From positions 62,001 to 126,000 of the forward strand of contig NZ_BCRN01000010.1 in the NCBI RefSeq assembly GCF_001552615.1: a stretch of DNA of 64,000 nt, given 5' to 3'. Below are positions 44,633 through 51,919 of the stretch, one piece after another. Both the position numbers and the translations under genes were made by a program. The stretch's first letter is position 1; each line of letters begins with the position of its first letter. The notes under the pieces are model-generated. The model did no database searches and was not told the DNA's origin. It saw only the letters and a program-made list of their open reading frames with translations. This DNA is from Millisia brevis NBRC 105863 (lineage in GTDB: Bacteria > Actinomycetota > Actinomycetes > Mycobacteriales > Mycobacteriaceae).

Positions 44633-45085
44633 TTACCGTTGTGGATCTCTGTGATCGCCGGAATCTTTGGTGGGTAGGTGCTCCAGAATTCGAATCAGCG
44701 CCTCCACCGCCTCGCTGTCCAGTACCGTGCCCTCGGCTGTCCGCGGGGTGCCTCGGGCCGCGATTCCGTCGACCCCGACTCGATCGAGTTCGTAGAGCAG
44801 TCGAGAGTGCTGTTGGAGGTCGTGCTCGGAGAACGGACGTACTTCCAGGGGAATGGGCTCGCCACCCTGGAGCAGTCGCGCGGCGCTACCTGGCTGCCAC
44901 TGGAGGCGGGCATCCAACTTCCCCAGCGTGCCCGGGCCGGGATCCGGTCCGTAGCCCTGCTCGATCTGGGTCAGCGTTTTCGTGGACGGCCCCGAACCGC
45001 CGTCCCATACCTGCGCCTGCGTCATGCCGAGATACTTGCGACGCTTGGCGACCAGTTCCCCGAAGCGTCGTCGCGTCTCCTTCAT
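44633..45085 (-). CDS. XRE-family regulator of the ImmA-DUF6545 cassette
   Basis: This 150-residue protein has an N-terminal helix-turn-helix (FGELVAKRRKYLGMTQAQVW then TKTLTQIEQG, residues 8-45). A middle region (LGKLDARLQWQPGSAARLL) follows that is common to actinobacterial XRE proteins paired with ImmA proteases. A C-terminal helix pair may be the protease target or dimer interface. It starts at the ATG 45083-45085 and faces an AT-rich divergent promoter region. It is likely the repressor of the cassette. Confidence 0.85.
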   Translation of the reverse strand: MKETRRRFGELVAKRRKYLGMTQAQVWDGGSGPSTKTLTQIEQGYGPDPGPGTLGKLDARLQWQPGSAARLLQGGEPIPLEVRPFSEHDLQQHSRLLYELDRVGVDGIAARGTPRTAEGTVLDSEAVEALIRILEHLPTKDSGDHRDPQR

Positions 45086-45196
45086 GACAGCGAATCGTAA
45101 CGCCGAATTCGAATCGACGCTTGCCGATCTCCCTGTGCATGTCGGGTCCACTACTGTTAGAATTCCGAAAAATTACAGATATGCCTGTTCGTTGCG
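45086..45196. promoter_or_regulatory. AT-rich divergent control region of the accessory cassette
   Basis: This is the first part of a roughly 400-base stretch without a confident gene (45086-45489). It includes an AT-rich segment (45155-45185) with TTAGAATTCCGAAAAATTAC, in sharp contrast to the flanks. TAGAAT (45158-45163) could be a plus-strand -10. Related EcoRI-like motifs CGAATTCGAA (near 45104) and GAATTCCGAA (near 45160) may be the two XRE binding sites. Confidence 0.45.
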
Positions 45197-45493
45197 TTGC
45201 CGAAACTGCTTGATCCGTTCGGAAATCCATGCTGGAGGAGTGTCCGGTACAGATTACCGGACGTGCGGTCGCTGTTCACCGGAAGCGGCTGGCCCGATTC
45301 GGATGTCGATCTCGACCGAGCGGTGCGTCGATCGAGATACGGCGCTCGGCCGACCTTTCGGTCGATCCTGCCCGCCGTGCGGTACATCAACGGTGAGAGC
45401 TGGGACGCGGACGGGTGGCGTCGGCGGACAAGCCGTCAGCAGGCGGCGCAGTCGCTCGGGCATCGGCGAGCAGGAAGGCTAGGCGACAGATGA
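45197..45493 (+). CDS. Possible small hypothetical protein upstream of the exonuclease-like gene
   Basis: This 98-residue frame starts at a TTG (MPKLLDPFGNPCWRSVRYRL) and contains FTGSGWPDSDVDLDRAVRRS and a basic C-terminus (RRRTSRQQAAQSLGHRRAG). Its stop overlaps the next ATG in the ATGA form, which argues for coupling. Against it, third-codon GC is only about 60 percent, and a competing frame (to 45482) of similar composition encodes a Cys-rich peptide. I recognise no family. Confidence 0.35.
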   Translation: MPKLLDPFGNPCWRSVRYRLPDVRSLFTGSGWPDSDVDLDRAVRRSRYGARPTFRSILPAVRYINGESWDADGWRRRTSRQQAAQSLGHRRAGRLGDR

Positions 45494-46125
45494 TCCTCGA
45501 GCCCGTATTTCTGGCCGTATCGGCCACCCGTTGGGACGGGGGTCGGCTGTGGGAGATCGCACTCGCTCCACGGGTCGGTCCGGCAACGGTCTGGTACATC
45601 CGGTCCGAATTCCTCGATCTCGGATCCGCCGACCCGGACTGTCTGAGTACGACGGGCTTTCAGCGCCGACATCCCCAACCTCGTCCGGGAGTGCCGGTTG
45701 ACTCCACGCTCGTCGGGGGTGCCGGCGATGTCCGGGTATCGGATCCCGACACGGTCGCCTGGGAGGTCTACGAAGCCACCCGAGGCCGCCAGATCGTCGG
45801 GATGACCGCGGTCACCGATGTTCCACAGCTGGATCTGCTTCTGCGCAGGCACAAGCTGTGCCCGAGCTGGTATCGGCAGTTCATCGACCTCGGTGTTCTC
45901 GCGTCCGGCTTTCTGCGGCGCAGAGATCCCGGGGTCACCGTGTCGACGCTGATCGATCGCCTCGCGAGGACGGGCCTCGACGTCGGCGAACCGATCATCG
46001 GCACCGAGACGCCCGTTCGACAGGTCGAAGCGTGTCGACGCATCTTCGAGGCCCTCACCACCGGTGAGCGTGGACCGACGATCGACACCGCGGCCGCTGC
46101 GGCGGTCGACAGCCACTGCGCCTGA
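45490..46125 (+). CDS. DEDDh exonuclease-like protein with degenerate catalytic motif
   Basis: This 211-residue protein has the outline of small DnaQ-like 3'-5' exonucleases of actinobacteria and their phages. It begins FLAVSATRWDGGRLWEIAL where active members read roughly FLDTEATxLDxGxIWEIAL. The landmarks SADPDCLSTTGFQRRHP, DVPQLDLLLRRHKLCPSWYR and FIDLGVLASGFLRR follow. The first motif Asp and Glu are replaced by Ala9 and Ser11, so nuclease activity is doubtful. The ATG at 45490 has GGAAGG upstream; an in-frame GTG at 45415 is also possible. It is divergent from the XRE-ImmA cassette. Confidence 0.6.
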   Translation: MILEPVFLAVSATRWDGGRLWEIALAPRVGPATVWYIRSEFLDLGSADPDCLSTTGFQRRHPQPRPGVPVDSTLVGGAGDVRVSDPDTVAWEVYEATRGRQIVGMTAVTDVPQLDLLLRRHKLCPSWYRQFIDLGVLASGFLRRRDPGVTVSTLIDRLARTGLDVGEPIIGTETPVRQVEACRRIFEALTTGERGPTIDTAAAAAVDSHCA

Positions 46126-46220
46126 TCCACGGCGCACCCGGGTGCACGTAGCACCCGATCACACAGCGCCGACCGACGCGCCTGTGGGCTGGTGCGCGCC
46201 GGTCGGTGGGGCGAAGTGAT
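46126..46220. other. Short gap with an imperfect hairpin before citA's end
   Basis: These 95 bases between convergent stops contain an imperfect inverted repeat, CGCCGACCGACGCGCC (from about 46167) against GGTGCGCGCCGGTCGG (to about 46206), probably a terminator. Nothing else is seen. Confidence 0.35.
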
Positions 46221-47348
46221 TCAGCTCTGGGCGATGCTGGCCCAGCCCTCGACCGACTCGGGGGAGCGCGGTTCGGGACCGGTGTAGATCGCGGCCGGGC
46301 GGACCAGCTTGCCCAGGCGCTTCTGCTCGAGGATGTGCGCGCACCAGCCGGCGGTGCGGCCGCAGGTGAACATCGCGGGCATCATGTGGGCCGGCACCTC
46401 GGCGAAGTCGAGGATCACCGCCGCCCAGAACTCGACGTTGGTCTCGATCGCCCGGTCGGGGCGCCGCTCGCGCAGCTCGGTCAGCGCCGCCTGCTCCAGG
46501 GCGGCGGCCACCTCGTAGCGCGGGGCGTCGAGGCGCTTGGCGGTCGCGCGCAGCACCCGCGCGCGCGGGTCCTCGGCCCGGTAGACCCGGTGACCGAAGC
46601 CCATCAGCTTCTCCTTGCGGTCGAGGATGCCCTTGACCAGGCCGCGGGCGTCCCCGGTGCGCTCGACCTCCTCGATCATCGGCAGCACCCGGGCGGGGGC
46701 GCCGCCGTGCAGCGGGCCGGACATCGCGCCGATCGCGCCGGACAGGCATGCGGCGGCGTCCGCTCCGGTCGAGGCGATCACCCGGGCGGTGAAGGTCGAG
46801 GCGTTGAGGCCGTGCTCGGCGGCGGAGACCCAGTAGGCGTCGATCGCCTCGATATGGCGGGGGTCGGGCTCACCCTTCCAACGGGTCATGAAACGAGCGG
46901 TCACCGTGGGACATTGGTCGATGATCTGCTGCGGCACCGCCGGCTGGTGGATGCCGCGCGCCGACTGGGCCACGTAGGACAGTGCCATCACCGAGGCGCG
47001 CGCGAGGTTCTCCCGCGCGGTGGACTCGTCGATGTCGAGCAACGGCCGGTAGCCCCAGATCGGGGCGAGCATCGCCAGGCCGGCCTGCACGTCGACGCGC
47101 ACGTCCCCGGTGTGGATCGGCAGGGGGAACGGCTCGGCCGGTGGCAGTCCCGGTCCGAACCGGCCGTCGACCAGCAGGGCCCAGACGTTGCCGAAGGTCA
47201 CCTTCCGGTCGACCAGATCTTCGATGTCGACTCCGCGGTAGCGCAGGGCGCCACCGTCCTTGTCGGGCTCGGCGATATCGGTGGTGAAGGCGACCACGCC
47301 CTCCAGGCCACTGACAAAATTCTCGGGGACGGTGACTGCGCTCGACAT
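46221..47348 (-). CDS. citA: Citrate synthase 2
   Basis: This 375-residue enzyme is very close in sequence to M. tuberculosis CitA (Rv0889c), for example VAFTTDIAEPDKDGGALRYR and MPAMFTCGRTAGWCAHILEQ. It condenses oxaloacetate and acetyl-CoA. His179, His214 (GPLHGGAP) and His253 (GFGHRVY) are in place. The usual catalytic Asp is a Glu (Glu306 in NVEFW), as in its mycobacterial relative. The ATG at 47346-47348 (MSSAVTVPENF) has AGGAGT upstream and is preferred over an ATG 21 bases earlier. It is divergent from pdxH. Confidence 0.96.
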   Translation of the reverse strand: MSSAVTVPENFVSGLEGVVAFTTDIAEPDKDGGALRYRGVDIEDLVDRKVTFGNVWALLVDGRFGPGLPPAEPFPLPIHTGDVRVDVQAGLAMLAPIWGYRPLLDIDESTARENLARASVMALSYVAQSARGIHQPAVPQQIIDQCPTVTARFMTRWKGEPDPRHIEAIDAYWVSAAEHGLNASTFTARVIASTGADAAACLSGAIGAMSGPLHGGAPARVLPMIEEVERTGDARGLVKGILDRKEKLMGFGHRVYRAEDPRARVLRATAKRLDAPRYEVAAALEQAALTELRERRPDRAIETNVEFWAAVILDFAEVPAHMMPAMFTCGRTAGWCAHILEQKRLGKLVRPAAIYTGPEPRSPESVEGWASIAQS

Positions 47349-47472
47349 GGCCACTCCTAGATGACTCACTCCGCCGGTTAACGCGGATGAACTGACATCG
47401 AGAATATCCTGCGAACGAATGACATTCCCGTCCTGTACCCCAATCGGTTACGCGCGAGTAGCGTCTGCGGTT

Positions 47473-48165
47473 GTGACCGATGCGCAGCCCCCTTCCGAAG
47501 CAGTGGCCGATGCTCGACGGGAGGCGCCGTCGGTGGACGTTGCGGACCTACGGGTGGCCTACCGATTCGGGGAACTTGCCGATGGTGGACTGGCCGACGG
47601 CTGGTTGACGCTGGCGCGAACCTGGATCGAGGAGGCGATCGCCGCGCGGCTGCCGGAGCCGAACGCGATCGTCCTGGCGACGATCGACGCGGACGGGGCA
47701 CCGGCGACGCGCACCGTGCTGTGCAAGGCGATCGACGAGCGCGGCATCGTCTTCTACACCGGTACCCGGTCGAACAAGGGACAGGAACTCGCCGCCCACC
47801 CGGTCGCGGCCGTCACCTTCCCCCTGATCGGGATGGAGCGCCAGATCCACCTGCGCGGACCGGTTGAACGGGTCTCCGCCGAGGAGACCCTGGAGTACTG
47901 GAACCACCGCCCGCGCGGCTCCCAACTCGGGGCCTGGGCCTCGCACCAGTCGGCGCCGATCGCCACCCGCGAGGACCTGGAAGCCCAGTTGGTGGAGGTC
48001 ACCGCCCGGTTCGCCGACGTCGACCCGATTCCGGTGCCGCCACACTGGGGTGGCTACCTGCTGCGCCCGCGGTTGATCGAGTTCTGGCAGGGCCGCGCCG
48101 ACCGATTGCACGACCGATTGCGGATCCACCCGCCGGATCCCACCGTGATCCGTCTGCAACCGTGA
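47473..48165 (+). CDS. pdxH: Pyridoxine 5'-phosphate oxidase
   Basis: This 230-residue FMN enzyme oxidises pyridoxine or pyridoxamine phosphate to pyridoxal 5'-phosphate. Motifs include LRVAYRFGELADGGL, PNAIVLATIDADGAPATRTV, FYTGTRSNKGQELAAHP, SQLGAWASHQS, and PPHWGGYLLRPRLIEFWQG near the C-terminus with the conserved substrate-binding RLHDR. The GTG start at 47473 keeps the normal length. It overlaps an MFS gene by four bases downstream. PLP made here serves enzymes such as SerC encoded nearby. Confidence 0.95.
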   Translation: MTDAQPPSEAVADARREAPSVDVADLRVAYRFGELADGGLADGWLTLARTWIEEAIAARLPEPNAIVLATIDADGAPATRTVLCKAIDERGIVFYTGTRSNKGQELAAHPVAAVTFPLIGMERQIHLRGPVERVSAEETLEYWNHRPRGSQLGAWASHQSAPIATREDLEAQLVEVTARFADVDPIPVPPHWGGYLLRPRLIEFWQGRADRLHDRLRIHPPDPTVIRLQP

Positions 48166-49442
48166 GGCTGTTCGCCGACACGACACCGCTTCGCACACCC
48201 GCTTTCCGCCGACTGTGGACCGCCGGGGTCATCACGGTCATCGGTGCGCAGATGTCGGTCTTCGCCGTGCCGCTGCAGCTCTACGCGATCACCCAGAACT
48301 CGGCCTATGTCGGCCTGGCGGGCCTGTTCGCGCTGGTCCCGCTGGTCGGCTTCGGACTCTGGGGCGGCGCCCTCGCCGACGTGATGGACCGGCGCAAACT
48401 GCTGATGGTCAGCACCACCGGTCTGATCGGTTCCTCGGTCGCGTTGTGGATCAACGCCGCCGCCGGACTCGAAAACGTCTGGCTGGTGCTGATCCTGCTG
48501 TCGATCCAGCAGTCGTTCTTCGCGATCAATCAGCCGACCCGCACCGCACTGTTGCCGCGCATCCTGCCCGCCGAGCAACTGCCCGCGGCCAATTCGCTGA
48601 ACATGACCGTCCTCCAGTTCGGATCGATCGCCGGACCGGTGCTGGCCGGCGTGCTGATCGGCGGCATCGGCCCGCTGCCGAGCATGTCGCTCTCGACGCT
48701 CTATCTGCTCGACGCGATCGCGCTGCTGTTCACCATGTGGGCGGTGATCCGACTGCCCGCGATCCCGCCGACCGGCAATACCCGCCGGGCCGGGCTCAAG
48801 CAGGTCTGGGAGGGTTTCGTCTACCTGGCCGGGCATCGGGTGCTGCTGGCGTCGTTTGTCATGGACATCATCGCGATGGTCTTCGGTATGCCGCGCGCGT
48901 TGTTCCCGGAGATGGCGCACGTCAACTTCGGTGATCCGGTCGACGGTGGCACCGCGCTCGGGGTGCTGTCGGCGGGCATCGCCATCGGCGCGGTGGTCGG
49001 CGGCATCTTCTCGGGCTGGCTGCCGCGGGTGAGCCGGCAGGGCCTGACCGTCGTGGTCTGCATCATCGTGTGGGGCGCCGCGATGCTCGGCTTCGGCCTG
49101 GTGGTCGGCATGTCCGACGGCACGGCCGGCGCCTTCCTGTGGTTGGCGGTGCTGATGTTGGCGATCGGCGGCGCGGCGGACGTCTTCTCCGCGGCCGTGC
49201 GCTCGACGATGCTGCTCGAGGCAGCCGACGACGACGTGCGCGGCCGGCTGCAGGGTGTCTTCACCGTCGTCGTCGCCGGTGGACCGCGCGTCGGCGACCT
49301 GGTGCACGGCGGCGCCGCCGCGGTGGTCGGTGCCTCGGCCGCAGCTGCGGGCGGTGGCGCTCTGGTGATCGTCGGGGTGGTGGTCGCCTCGGTCGCCTTC
49401 CCGGCGTTCGTGCGCTACCGGGTGACCCGCCCACGGACCTGA
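48162..49442 (+). CDS. MFS transporter (EntS-like)
   Basis: This 426-residue protein has 12 helices. The opening TPLRTPAFRRLWTAGVITVI and the segment GGALADVMDRRKLLMVSTTG place it with DHA3/enterobactin-exporter-like MFS proteins. The IQQSFFAINQPTRTALLPRI region is also typical. The GTG start overlaps the pdxH stop (GTGA), so the pair is coupled. Whether the transporter relates to vitamin B6 is unknown; coupling is suggestive only. The gene ends at a strong palindromic repeat. Confidence 0.92.
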   Translation: MRLFADTTPLRTPAFRRLWTAGVITVIGAQMSVFAVPLQLYAITQNSAYVGLAGLFALVPLVGFGLWGGALADVMDRRKLLMVSTTGLIGSSVALWINAAAGLENVWLVLILLSIQQSFFAINQPTRTALLPRILPAEQLPAANSLNMTVLQFGSIAGPVLAGVLIGGIGPLPSMSLSTLYLLDAIALLFTMWAVIRLPAIPPTGNTRRAGLKQVWEGFVYLAGHRVLLASFVMDIIAMVFGMPRALFPEMAHVNFGDPVDGGTALGVLSAGIAIGAVVGGIFSGWLPRVSRQGLTVVVCIIVWGAAMLGFGLVVGMSDGTAGAFLWLAVLMLAIGGAADVFSAAVRSTMLLEAADDDVRGRLQGVFTVVVAGGPRVGDLVHGGAAAVVGASAAAAGGGALVIVGVVVASVAFPAFVRYRVTRPRT

Positions 49443-49478
49443 TCGGCGTCGGCCCCGGCTCATTCCGCCGGCTTCCGG

Positions 49479-49533
49479 CGACGATTCGGCACCGTTACCC
49501 GCGGTAGGCGCGGCTAACGGTGCCGAATCGTCG
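49479..49533. repeat. Dispersed palindrome, copy 1 (perfect hairpin)
   Basis: The arms 49479-49497 and 49515-49533 are perfectly inverted over 19 bp (CGACGATTCGGCACCGTTA) with a 17-base GC-rich loop. It acts as the terminator between the MFS gene and the convergent membrane gene. The right arm and loop recur at 50607-50661 and 52849-52903. Confidence 0.85.
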
Positions 49534-49553
49534 GGAGATCCGTTGGGGATCGG

Positions 49554-50510
49554 TCAGTAGTCGGGGACGTTGATACGGCGGAAGCCGCGCGTCACGTCCT
49601 CCGACACGCCAGGGTCGTCGTCACCCAGCGCCCACCGCACCGTTTCCAGCAGGTCCGCGATCAGGTCCTGCTCCGGGTGGTCGCTTCCGGGTTCCGGATC
49701 GAGTCCGGTAGTCACGACGAAATCGTGCACGGCAGCGTCCCGCGAGCCGATCACGCTCGCGCCGCAGAAGACCAGCCGTCCGACCCCCTCGACGGTGAGG
49801 CCCTCGACGAGGGCGCGGTAGACGCGCAGGCGCCCCTCGGTGGGCACCGCGCGACCGGGCGGGCGGCGCAGCTTCACGTAGAGCGCGCTGCACCCCGTCA
49901 GCTTCATCGCATCCAGGCGCGCCCACGTCCGACCCATGTCGTCGCGATGATGGACATCGGCGAGGAGCCGTCGGGTGGCGTCCCCGAGCCCGGCCACGTC
50001 GGTGGGTTCGACAATGATGACGCGGAACCACTCCCGCTCCGCGCCTGTCCTTGCGTAGCCCACCCGCGTCCTCGGGCCGGTCCACACCTTCTTGGGCTGC
50101 TCGACCACCGGCGGCGCGCTCGGGGCGGGGCGGGGCGGTTGGTTGCGGGCATCGCGCTCACCCTGCGCCACGTCGACGGGGTTCTGATCGTTGGCGAAGG
50201 CCAACATCATCAGGTAGATGGGCAGAACAACCACGTCGATGACCCCGCCGGTGAGGAGTCCGGCCCAGAAGCCGCCTCCTCCGGAGAACAGCATGATCAC
50301 GGCGACGAGACTGCCGACCGGAACGGCCGCCGCGGCCAGCAACGCCAACGCGTGGCAGGCGTGAAGCACGAAGGTGCACACTCGACGCCCCAGCGTCCAC
50401 GACGGACGGCGCGCCCGGGCACTCGCGCCCCAGAAGATGCGGCCGATCAGCAGCACGTACACCGCGAACCACGCGGGTAGCCACACCAGCGCCAGGAGCA
50501 GCCCGCCCAC
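49554..50510 (-). CDS. Hypothetical membrane protein
   Basis: This 318-residue protein has three N-terminal helices (LLLALVWLPAWFAVYVLLIG, LHACHALALLAAAAVPVGSL, GGVIDVVVLPIYLMMLAFAN). A Pro-rich linker (NQPPRPAPSAPPVVEQPKK) leads to a cytoplasmic domain of about 170 residues with alternating strands and helices (EREWFRVIIVEPTDVAGLGD, TGCSALYVKLRRPPGR). I recognise no family. It is isolated between two palindromic repeats, with no operon partner. Confidence 0.7.
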   Translation of the reverse strand: MGGLLLALVWLPAWFAVYVLLIGRIFWGASARARRPSWTLGRRVCTFVLHACHALALLAAAAVPVGSLVAVIMLFSGGGGFWAGLLTGGVIDVVVLPIYLMMLAFANDQNPVDVAQGERDARNQPPRPAPSAPPVVEQPKKVWTGPRTRVGYARTGAEREWFRVIIVEPTDVAGLGDATRRLLADVHHRDDMGRTWARLDAMKLTGCSALYVKLRRPPGRAVPTEGRLRVYRALVEGLTVEGVGRLVFCGASVIGSRDAAVHDFVVTTGLDPEPGSDHPEQDLIADLLETVRWALGDDDPGVSEDVTRGFRRINVPDY

Positions 50511-50606
50511 ATACTGCAGCGGAACCTCCCCGTCCGCGGTGACGGATGGGTGAGGATGCTACCTGCGGGCCGCTCCGGCCGATCGGGACGAGACGACCAC
50601 ACGTGG

Positions 50607-50661
50607 CGACGATCCGGGACGGTAACCCGCGGTTGGCGCGGCCAACCGTGCCCGATCGTCG
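50607..50661. repeat. Dispersed palindrome, copy 2 (diverged)
   Basis: This is an imperfect hairpin with outer arms CGACGATC and GATCGTCG. It shares ACCCGCGGT and GGCGCGGC in the loop with copy 1, and the flank GGCGCATCGG with copy 3. It lies between two minus-strand genes, near the end of the MoaF-like gene. Confidence 0.75.
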
Positions 50662-50686
50662 GCGCATCGGCGCGGCCGGATCGGGG

Positions 50687-51010
50687 TCAGGCCAGCTGTT
50701 CCCAGGCGCCGGAGGCGTTGAAGAAGGTGCCGTCCGGCGAGGTGATGTTGGTGTGCACCCGGCCCTCGGCGAAGTCCTCCACATGGCTGACGGTCGTGCC
50801 GCCGGCCTCCTGCCAGTAGACCAGGAACAGGCCCTGGCGCAGGGGAACCGCGGTGTACTCGACCGTCTGATTGCCCTCGGCGGCCTGCTCGGTGCCGATC
50901 GCCGCGAATGCCAGCTTGCGGCCGTCCGGATCGAAATCCAGGCGGAAGGCGAGATCGCCGAAGTGGGCAGCCCAGCTGTGGCCGGGCGCCGGGAAGGTGG
51001 TGTCCGACAT
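50687..51010 (-). CDS. MoaF-like small protein
   Basis: This 107-residue protein is predicted to be a single beta-barrel (calycin/lipocalin-like) of the MoaF-related group. It contains HSWAAHFGDLAFRLDFDPDG, QTVEYTAVPLRQGLFLVYWQ, SHVEDFAEGRVHTNITSPDG and the end TFFNASGAWEQL. These match the H-x-DF and PDGTF patterns I associate with MoaF-like domains that bind small ligands. It lies 45 bases downstream of an MBL-fold gene on the same strand, and both face an AraC regulator. The substrate is unknown. Confidence 0.65.
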   Translation of the reverse strand: MSDTTFPAPGHSWAAHFGDLAFRLDFDPDGRKLAFAAIGTEQAAEGNQTVEYTAVPLRQGLFLVYWQEAGGTTVSHVEDFAEGRVHTNITSPDGTFFNASGAWEQLA

Positions 51011-51055
51011 GGTGATTGTCCTCTCGTGCGATGGGATGGTGGTGCGCCGGGCGGG

Positions 51056-51859
51056 TCAGCCCCAGGCGAGTTCGCCGGTGGCGACCTTGGTGCCCAGGCC
51101 GACGGCGACGAGCATTCCGGCGTCCGGGTACTGCGCGAGCAGCGCCTTCTCGGCCGCGGCGGCGTCCGCCGACTCCGCGATGGTCTTGTCGAAGAACCGC
51201 AGGTACTCGCGGGTGTAGTCGATCGCGCTGAGGTCGGTCGGGGAACCGGCGACGCGGTGGCCGGCGACGACGTAGCTCGGGTTCAACGCCTCGAGGGCGT
51301 CGAGCGCCGCGAGCCACGCGGCGCGGGCCTCGACGGTGCCGGTATCGGCGGTCCAGACGTGCAGGCCCTCGAACAGCAGGATGCCACCGACGGAGGCGCG
51401 CTGCTGCGCGTCCCACAGATGCCAGCCGCGGTCACCGAGGCCGTCGGCGATACGGCGCAGCTCCAGGGTGTGGCCCTCGAGGTCGTAGTCGCCCTCGAAG
51501 TCCTCCAGCGTGACCAGTCGGGTCGGCAGATTCGCGCCCAGCGAGGCCCAGGCGTCCAGCTTGCCGGCGTAGGTCTCGCGGATATGCGTCGCGACATCGG
51601 CCGGGGCGAGGAAGCGGACGGTCGGGAAGGCGTCGGCGATGACCTCGGCACCGAAGTAGAAGTCCGGGTCGCCGGCGGTGACGAAGACCGCGGTCGGCTG
51701 GGTGCCGGCGTCGAGCAGGGCAGCGACGATGCGGTGTCCGTCGGCGCGGGTGAATCCGGCGTCGACGACGACGGCCTGCTGCTCCCCGCCGATGATCACG
51801 GCCGCCTTGTTCAGCGACGAATCGGCGAGATCGATGATGGTGTAGGTGAGCTCGCTCAT
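51056..51859 (-). CDS. MBL-fold protein with degenerate zinc site
   Basis: This 267-residue protein has the metallo-beta-lactamase fold layout (AAVIIGGEQQAVVVDAGFT, then a strand-loop at TAVFVTAGDPDFYFGAEVI). In active hydrolases this loop is T-H-x-H-x-D-H; here it is T61-A-G-D-P-D66-F, so all three histidines are missing while Asp66 remains. Later positions look conserved (VWTADTGTVE, YVVAGHRVAG). It is therefore probably a non-hydrolytic or differently metallated member. The ATG is at 51857-51859. It is paired with a MoaF-like gene and divergent from an AraC regulator. Confidence 0.8.
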   Translation of the reverse strand: MSELTYTIIDLADSSLNKAAVIIGGEQQAVVVDAGFTRADGHRIVAALLDAGTQPTAVFVTAGDPDFYFGAEVIADAFPTVRFLAPADVATHIRETYAGKLDAWASLGANLPTRLVTLEDFEGDYDLEGHTLELRRIADGLGDRGWHLWDAQQRASVGGILLFEGLHVWTADTGTVEARAAWLAALDALEALNPSYVVAGHRVAGSPTDLSAIDYTREYLRFFDKTIAESADAAAAEKALLAQYPDAGMLVAVGLGTKVATGELAWG

Positions 51860-51919
51860 GGCGATTCCTTCTTTCCGGAACTCTTTTCCTGTACTGCGAT
51901 CGACATTAGGTTTGGCCGA

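Noticed and set aside
44982-45482. Plus-strand frame with Cys pairs (CRNC, CGRC) opposite and beyond the XRE gene
   Set aside because: Its first third is antisense to the XRE gene. The Cys-rich part has no conserved spacing I recognise and competes with the frame at 45197-45493, which at least shows ATGA coupling.
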